A stretch of 46,962 nucleotides of DNA from Mesotaenium endlicherianum (Eukaryota; Streptophyta; Zygnematophyceae; Zygnematales; Mesotaeniaceae): positions 1 to 46,962 of the forward strand of contig WELA01009603.1 in the NCBI GenBank assembly GCA_009602735.1, read 5' to 3'. Position 1 is the stretch's first letter. Every line of letters starts with the position of its first letter. The position numbers were made by a program, and so were the translations under genes. The notes beneath the pieces are model-generated. The model saw only the letters and a list, made by a program, of their open reading frames with translations. It ran no database searches and was not told where the DNA came from. Below are positions 40,431-46,962 of this stretch, piece by piece.

Positions 40431-40787
40431 CACGTGCTCAAAAGCCTCACACGCTGTTAGGCACGACAGAGGCGTGGTGCGATCAAACTTGTAGATTTTA
40501 TTGAAAATTAAATTGAAGTTTGATAAATGCATGACATCTAATTGAAAAAAAGGAAAACATACGTCTTCTTTATAGAGAACTTTATTCTTCAAGTGCGTGA
40601 AGAGTGCAGGTCTCTTCTCTCAAGTATGTAACTTTTTCACTAATCTCGTCCCTGCTCGCTATTTTAAAGAAATTACGCAGGGTGCTATACTTGAGTGAGC
40701 ACGTAGAGTCACAACAGTAGCTTTCATGTTGTTAGACATTCAGAAGCTGTTGAAATTTTTTTCCTCTCTTCTTGACAAGCAAAAATA
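40431..40787. other. Interval without recognisable feature
   Basis: AT-rich; no ORF of note. It may be untranslated leader of the YR-element remnant that follows, but I found no copy of the palindrome. Confidence 0.35.
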
Positions 40788-41470
40788 TGTCTTCCAAACA
40801 TCAGCAAGAAGAGGCCAATTGCCTCGCTGCTCAAGCCTAAGACAAAGAACCTCTCATGGTGGAAGAACGCTTATACAAAGAAGTGTTCTTTGTAGTAGTA
40901 GCAGTCATTACACAAGAAATTCGTCAGGCCTTGGTCAGAGATGTTGTTGCAAAGCGCAAGCAAGTAGCAGCCTCCACCTCTCCAATAGTGCGTGCTCTAG
41001 CTCGGCCTAAGACAAACCACTTAGCAGGGATTCATCAGTTATTGTTAGCGTTTATGGAGAAGAAGCAGACGGAGTCCAACATCCTCTACAAGAACATTGC
41101 TCGGTTGTAGCGTGCGCAAGAATCAGCCACATCCAACAATCCGTTTGAGGGCATTATTCAGATGGCCAAGATTGACGAATTCAGTGACATCTTCTATGAT
41201 GCCAAAGCAGCCAAGGACAACAAGGACGATGCCACAGTGAATGAGCTACTAAAGGAAGGTATAGCAATTTTGGCGTACTATGAGAGTCACGTGCATGCTG
41301 CTCGCCAATGTCGATGGCCTGTTCCAAATGAGGTGATAGTGGAGCATGCAGAAGATAAGGATAGGCTAAGTGTTCATATACTTGAATGCAAATGTTAGAT
41401 GAGAGCAGAGAAGAATAAGGACACATACAAGCCTGGGAAAACTAAGCCTAATGGAAACAGGAACGTGGAA
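40788..41470 (+). pseudogene. Gag remnant of a second YR retrotransposon
   Basis: One plus frame with stops near 40840 and at 41108-41110 and 41396-41398. Its second half resembles the Gag at 5200-4244 of the first YR element: FYDAKAAKDNKDDATVNELL against CHNAQDALDKEDIEAAQSAL, and WPVPNEVI against PVINEVV. No zinc knuckle remains; the sequence passes into a family 1 LTR remnant near 41494. Confidence 0.6.
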
Positions 41471-41493
41471 AGATCTTTAGGCCCCATAGCAAA

Positions 41494-41940
41494 ATAGATA
41501 GGTAAAGTACTTAGCAAAATAAAATATTTGAAAACAAGGATTCTTGAACACAAGTGGTAGCTTCTTGATCCAGAGATGGCTTCTTAGAAGTTTATATTTT
41601 TCTGGAATTTGGCAAGTGCAAGAGTGATACTAGAATGCCTTGCTATGTTATAGTTCTTGTGTATATACTTGTTACATTAGTCATTTTTTGGAAATTGCCA
41701 CATTTTTCTAGAATAATGTACACATGACCTTTTGACCTAACAATAGCATATTTGACTTTTGCCACACGGAGTTCTTCTAGGTCCTTCCTCTAACTTTGAA
41801 AATGCCTCAGAAGGTTCAGAGATCATCTATCAATTCACTAGAGTATCTATTCACACTTGAATTCAGACAGAATACTCTTAAATTAGTCTTAAGCACTGAA
41901 TAAAAACAAACAAATATATTCTAACTCATATCACTACATC
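41494..41940 (-). repeat. Degenerate 3' LTR of family 1 copy C
   Basis: Reads in reverse like the family 1 LTR (AACACAAGTGGTAGCTTCTT, CTAGAATAATGTACACATG, AGTTCTTCTAGGTCCTTCCT) with many substitutions and a deletion in the middle. It ends in ATCACTACAT, the reverse of the LTR start. Confidence 0.8.
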
Positions 41941-42678
41941 GCTCTCCCAACAGAAATAGCGACGCCTTGTTGCGTAAGTTGGGCCTTACACGTGTGGAGA
42001 TGACTAGTCAAAGGCTTCAGGTGCCGCACCTGTCAAGAAGACTAGTCAAAGGCCTCAAGTTAGGTAGTACACATGTAAAGTAGGTTAGGCAAGGTTGTGG
42101 GGGGCTTTGACCCTATTGGTTAGCCTACTTCTTGATGATAAGAAAAATGGGATAACCGGGCCCAAATTGCCCAATATTGCCCAAAATCTGCCATGATACA
42201 TAGGACTTCTTCGGATATAAAACTTATAGTGCTAAAGGGAGCGCGTTGGAGAAATTTACCAAGTCACTGAATTTGAGAGCATTTCAAATTTTGGAGTGCA
42301 CTGAAGAGCAGAAGGAATAGGCACTTCTTCAAATCTGTGCAAAAACTTCTAAAAATCATAAGTCCTCTACATTTTCAAACTCTATGCAATTAGTCTCTGA
42401 ATGGGCGCAGTAATGTCTTTTACCAAGCCTTGAGTTTCAGAGCATTTCAAGTTCCGGGGAGGGCACAATGTCAGAAGGCACATTTTACCCTATTAATGCC
42501 AGCAGCCTGACCCCCTTGTGACCAGAGATTTTTATCTATTTCACCACAGCTCCAAATTGAGCAAACTTAGACTCTGAAAGACCACCTACTCATCGACTAC
42601 ATTGGCGTAAAATTGGAGGATTTAACAGCAGTAGTAGTTTACGTTTCCTGTATAGAATTTGCGAGAAAAGAAGGATGT
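41941..42678 (-). other. 3' untranslated remnant of family 1 copy C
   Basis: Matches 11830-12563 in reverse, including a diverged version of the 43-bp repeat array (41985-42075). The similarity ends near 42678, immediately before a TTAA. Confidence 0.75.
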
Positions 42679-42967
42679 TTAACACTAGGTGTACCAATTG
42701 ACCATATCTAGTCTTCGACCTATACTTGGTCTGGTTTGACCCTATTTGTTTGCTATGACCTACAGGGCGGTAGAGTTGACCAAATAGTTCAAACTATAGC
42801 TCAAAAGATGCCGACACTCATGAACCTAATGCAAAAAAATAGAAATCCTCATTCCAACTCGTTTTGACAAAGTTATGGCTGAAACAGTGAAGCACAACAG
42901 TATTTTTTTGTTCAACTTCACTCTTTTCCACCTACAGAGGCCTGCTTAGGAAATTGACCTTATAGCC

Positions 42968-43383
42968 ATGGCTTCGTCCTCTTCGCAACCTGAAATTGTT
43001 GTGGGGCGTAAATTGTTGATACCCTCTACCTTCTGGAGAAAGATATGGGCAAAACAAGTCTTTGGCGAATATTTTGTGGATTTCTTCCTAGTCGGAGTGG
43101 TCAAAAAAGAGGTCATTTGGCACAAAAAAGATAGTGCATGGATCATAGATGTCTTGTTTGACAACGATAAGAATCAGTGGGAGCCTTGGCAGGTCAAGAA
43201 GTACCTTACTGATGTCTCAGAAGAGTCTTGGTTCTCTCCACAAGCGGGTGTAGTGCGTTTTCGAACACTTTCTGCAGGTGCCTCTCTGGTTGCTTCTGCT
43301 TTTGAAATTGATGGACAAGGCCATGTTTCTTCCTCACAAGGGACACTTGGTGACTCTCAGCCAAAAGATAAAGATGAGGATGA

Positions 43384-43414
<31 letters not shown>

Positions 43415-45286
43415 GAGGATGAACAGAAAGAAGATAGGAGGAAGGGCAGACCTACACAAAAAAGGGGTAAGGAGATAGTACTCAGTGCACCTAAGGACAG
43501 GGTAGAAAAAAGACTGAGGAGAATTAAGGCTAAACTGGTGCACAGGATGAGGTCAAGCAACAGATACAAGACCAGATAAGGTATTAGTGATGAAGAAGAA
43601 GAGTTCTCTTTTGACAGTGAGTTGGAGAGAGAAGGCAATCCCATGGAGGAGGAGCACACAGCTGAAGATGTCCAAGAGGAGTTCTCTTAGAGGCCCCCAG
43701 TTCCAAGAGAGAAACAAGCATGGAGGCAACATCCTGGTGGTTCTACTCAATCAGGTCTGCAAGGAGTAAGCTCGAGAGTCTTCATGAAGTACTCTCCCTT
43801 TGCTGTGCTATGCCCCTTCATTGGCATGGATTGGTTTGAACTTTTGGTGGATAAGACAAATGCATATGCAGGTCTCAATAGAGCTAAGGATTGCAAGCCC
43901 GTGACTGTCACAGAGATGATGAATTGGCATGGCCTATACATTGCCATGGCTTTGAACCCACTGCCTAGACTAGCCTTCTATTGGAAAAATGACACAGCAG
44001 GGCCTATAAAGATTCCTTCTTTTGGCACCTTCATGTCCAGGAATAAGTGGCAGCACATGAAGAGATACTTTCACCTTCATTCAAACTTAGGTAGAGATGC
44101 ATTTCCTAGAGATTCTAGTAATTACAGGCTATGGCAGTGTCAACCTCTTATAGACAGACTTAGGCACAAGTTCAAAGAACACTACAATTCAGGCCCCAAC
44201 CTTATTATTGATGAGAGGTTGATTCCTCTAAGAAACAGGAACTGTCCTGTCAGAGTGTACATGCCTGCCAAGCCTCATAAATTTGGGATAGAGTTATTTA
44301 TGGTGTGTGACAGCACCAACTACTACTGTTTTGACTATACTGTGTGTGATAAGGTCCCAAGTAGGACACAGGTTGATGTGGTCTTGGAGCTTATTTTAGG
44401 CTTGCCTCAAAATCAGGCTTACTCTTTTGTCTTAGATAGAGGTTTCACTTCACCCTCTTTGTTGAAAGCACTTGCAGAATTGGGTCATGTAGCAACAGGG
44501 ACTGTCTTAGCAAACAGAAAGCACATGCCTAAGACTGCAGATGGGAAGGCTAGCTTCCTTGTCTTACCTGTTTCTAGAGGTCAAAGGAAGCCAACTCAAG
44601 GAGACCATGTAGCTCTTGTCTGTGACTATCCGGGCCAGATTGCAATGGTGGCGCAAGACAAGCAGCTGGTGCACTTCTTGTCTACTGTTGCAGGTCTAGA
44701 GCTTAATGAGGTAGATAGAAGACAAAAAGATGGTAGCTTGAAGAGTGTGTCCTGCCCTGAGATAGTCACACACTACAACACACACAAAGATGCCGTTGAC
44801 CAAATTGACAAGCTGTGTCTCAGAGATTGCTACTCTATGGAGCAGACAACTGTCAGTTTCAAGTGGTGGCATAAGCTGTACTGGGGCTTGTTTGATTCAG
44901 CAGTAGCTAATGCATTCGTACTATATGACCTAGACCATCCAGAGAGTGATAGGTTTCCATTCATGCTTGACCTGGTCTCTGAGATGACAGACTTCAAGCA
45001 TCCCGACGAGAGGCGCACGCACGCGGGTTATGCGGGACGGGCTGGTCTTGACAGGTGTCTTAGAAGGCACTTCCCTGAGCACATCCCCTTTGGGAAGAGG
45101 CCTCGGTGTGTTGTTTGCAGAGCCAGGTTGATCCCATTGGGCCACAAAGCTAAGAAGGTGAGGCCTAGCAATTGGTATCCTACCTGTGGGGTAGCTCTTT
45201 GCGCTGCGCCTTGCTTTGCTGCATATTACTGCAATAAAGTGATAGAGCATGTAGATGTGGGCCCCTTTAGGCTAACTCCTACATAG
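42968..45286 (+). pseudogene. PiggyBac-like transposase, two in-frame stops
   Basis: One frame of about 772 codons broken by TAA at 43577-43579 and TAG at 43688-43690. The N-terminal 200 residues have a conserved patch shared with relic 1, then an acidic stretch (near 43375-43425) and basic NLS-like clusters. From 43784 an uninterrupted 500-codon stretch holds the piggyBac DDD domain: KYSPFAVLCPFIGMDWFELL, LIIDERLIPLRNR (first Asp near 44209), SFVLDRGFTSP (second, near 44435) and KDAVDQIDKLC (third, near 44798). The C-terminus has a Cys-rich finger (CVVCRARLIPLG, then WYPTCGVALCAAPC, near 45105-45220), typical of piggyBac transposases. The two stops are in the linker, so the catalytic part alone could still be translated from an internal start. 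Confidence 0.9.
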
Positions 45287-45594
45287 AATTGGTAGTATGA
45301 TGGCTATAGATGGTGGAACAGAAAACACATGAACATATGTACGGAGCTACAAATTTCTGCACTCTATGCAGCAAAATCTCTCCACAGCTCTTTTTTTCCG
45401 CATTTAATAATCATTTTTTGCTATTTTCCGTCATTTTTTTTAATTTTTTTTGATGCAGACCTACAAGAATGTGAACCAGTACAAATTTGAATCATGAATT
45501 TCTGCCCCATACCGAACAAGATATGAGTTTTCTGTTGTGATAATAGAAAGCATGAAGTAACAAGTGCACTCACTAACACACAAACCAATAATGG
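45287..45594. other. 3' flank of piggyBac ORF
   Basis: AT-rich, with T runs near 45389 and 45437-45452. No gene and no recognised terminal repeat before the LTR at 45595. Confidence 0.5.
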
Positions 45595-46097
45595 TGTAGT
45601 GAAACAGATAGATAAAGTACTTAGTAAAACAGAATACTTTATCTATTCAAGACAAGGATCTTTGAACACAAGTGGTAGCTTCTTGAAAGAGAGATGGCTT
45701 CTTGAAAGTTAATATATTTCTGGATTTTGGCAAGTACAAGAGTGATTCTCCAATGTCTTTCTATGTTCTAGCTCTTGTTTATATACTTGCTACATAAGTA
45801 ATTTCTAGGAAGGTGTATGTTGATGTGTTGGCACCCAACACATCCCAAAACTTGCCACCTCTTTCTAGAATAATGTACACATGTCCTTTTGACCTAAAAA
45901 TGGCACATTTGACTTTTGCCACATGGAGTTCTTCTAGGTCTTTCCTCTAACTTCGAAAATGCCTTGGAAGGTTCAAAGGACATGAACCAAGTTACTAGAG
46001 TACCTATTCACACTTGACTCCACACAATACTACTCCAAATATATTTGAAAACATTAAAATATATGCAAACTAATATATAATAACTCAAATCACTACA
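45595..46097 (-). repeat. 3' LTR of family 1 copy B
   Basis: 503 bp, reverse complement of the copy A LTR with few differences, running TGTAGTGAAAC to ATCACTACA. Adjacent bases AATGG (45590-45594) would be the target duplication, which cannot be checked because the other end lies outside. Confidence 0.93.
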
Positions 46098-46962
46098 TCA
46101 CCCCCCCGATAGAAAAAGCGACGTCTCGGCGCGTCAAGTCAGGTCTTACACATGTGGAGCAAACTAGTCAACAGTTTCAAGTCAGATGCCACACATGTGA
46201 AGAGGACTAGTCAAAGGCGCCAAGTCAGGTGCTACACATGTAAGGTAGACTAGGCAAGGTCGTAGGTGGTGTGACCTTATTGGCTAGCCTACTCCTTAAT
46301 GATAAAGAAAATTGTACAAGTTGGCCCAGAATCTGCCACGAACTCAAAAATTCATAGCGGCCACAGAACTGCTCCAAATCTGAAAATTCAAGTGCCAGAC
46401 GGACCGCGTCGGAGAACTCTACCAGGTCACCAAATTTTTGAGCATTGTCATTTCTGGAGTGTCGTTGAGAGCTGAGAGAGTAGGCACTCCTCCAAATCTG
46501 TGCAGAAACTTCTGAAAATCATAAGTCCTTCTATACTTCTCCAAATNTGAAATTCTGCAAACTAAGTCTCAAATTGGGCGCTGTAAGATGTTCTACCAGA
46601 GTCTTGAGTTTCAGAGCATTCCAAGTTCAAGGGAGGGCACAATGTCAGAAGGCATATTCTGCCCTAACAATGCCAGCAGCCTGACCCCCTTCTACATAGA
46701 GCTTCATATCTCTCTCACCAATGCTCCAAATTGAGCAAACTTGGACTCTAAATGACCGGCTACTTATGGACTACAGCCAGGTAAATTTTCAGGATTTATT
46801 ATGCAGAGACCTATCACCAGTAACAGTTTTAGTTTTTTGTCCAGAAACTGCAAGAAGAGAAGAGTGTGTAATGTCAATTTTTCCTCTTTCTTGTTCTTGC
46901 AGGCTGCCTCCAAGGGGTCTTCTGCTGCTTCTTGATGGTGGCAGGCTGCCTCCCTGAAGTCT
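46098..46962 (-). mobile_element. Family 1 copy B, 3' untranslated region and pol end
   Basis: Continues copy B to the window edge: purine tract (CCCCCCC at about 46100-46107 on the plus strand), 43-bp repeat array (about 46136-46245), untranslated region and, at about 46887-46962, the C-terminal codons of pol (Pro/Arg/Lys-rich tail after the chromodomain). It is close to copy A in sequence. A single N at 46547 is accompanied by a 6-bp redundancy. Confidence 0.9.

Larger units (their letters stand above)
42679..45594 (+). mobile_element. PiggyBac-like DNA transposon, copy 2 (3' end missing)
   Basis: A TTAA at 42679-42682 marks the end of similarity to the older family 1 copy and is followed by CACTAGGTGTACC, a plausible terminal sequence. 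PiggyBac elements insert at TTAA. The transposase ORF spans 42968-45286. The 3' part is interrupted at 45595 by the LTR of family 1 copy B, so the other terminal repeat is outside the window or lost. Confidence 0.65.

Noticed and set aside
43334..43659. Minus-strand Leu/Ser-rich ORFs suggesting membrane proteins
   Set aside because: They are the complement of the acidic GAG/GAT-rich linker of the piggyBac transposase.
2615..43690. Many long frames are interrupted by single TAG, TAA or TGA codons, hinting at a variant genetic code
   Set aside because: Family 1 gag ends at a TAG placed just after a slippery site and its pol ends at TGA, both used as stops. The interrupted genes also carry frameshifts and deletions, so decay explains the stops.

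Overview
This 47 kb window looks like a eukaryotic transposon graveyard. I found no convincing host gene, rRNA or tRNA gene. Nearly everything belongs to nested, mostly broken mobile elements of five kinds: a tyrosine-recombinase (Ngaro/DIRS-like) retrotransposon, a chromodomain Ty3/gypsy family (family 1), a second Ty3/gypsy family (family 2), piggyBac DNA transposons, and a GC-rich Ty3/gypsy-like element carrying a cytosine-5 DNA methyltransferase and a PHD finger. The primer binding sites of both gypsy families resemble the one matching plant initiator-Met tRNA, so a green-lineage host (streptophyte alga, bryophyte or fern) is plausible. The sequence does not identify the species.

Layout. 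1-6060: YR retrotransposon on the minus strand (Gag, RT, RNase H, tyrosine recombinase), with repeats carrying a 27-bp palindrome. 6270-14888: a piggyBac relic split by a full-length family 1 element at 6387-13066, which has 503-bp LTRs, a 5-bp ATTTT target duplication, gag, a -1 slippery site and a 1200-codon pol with chromodomain. 14889-16162: an unidentified 1.27 kb unit bounded by 136-bp direct repeats. 16163-22987: the GC-rich element on the minus strand, ordered protease, low-complexity linker, DNA methyltransferase, RT, RNase H, integrase, PHD finger. It carries several stops and frameshifts. 22988-24447: GC-rich tandem and palindromic sequence without recognisable genes.

24448-39233: family 2. 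A minus-strand copy is present twice as a 4882-bp tandem duplication with a single N at the join, most likely an assembly artefact. It faces a 5'-truncated plus-strand relic at 34647-39233. Both arms carry the same LTR insertion at the same integrase base. 39234-42678: fragments of older family 1 copies and of a second YR-element Gag. 42679-45594: a second piggyBac element, near full length with two stops, apparently inserted at a TTAA inside an old family 1 remnant. 45595-46962: the 3' end of another family 1 copy on the minus strand, running out of the window.

The most interesting item is the DNA methyltransferase plus PHD finger retroelement, which pairs a potential chromatin writer and reader on one retrotransposon. 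The copy here is dead, so the inference concerns its family. Strand, frame and motif statements were read by eye. No alignment or database search was run.
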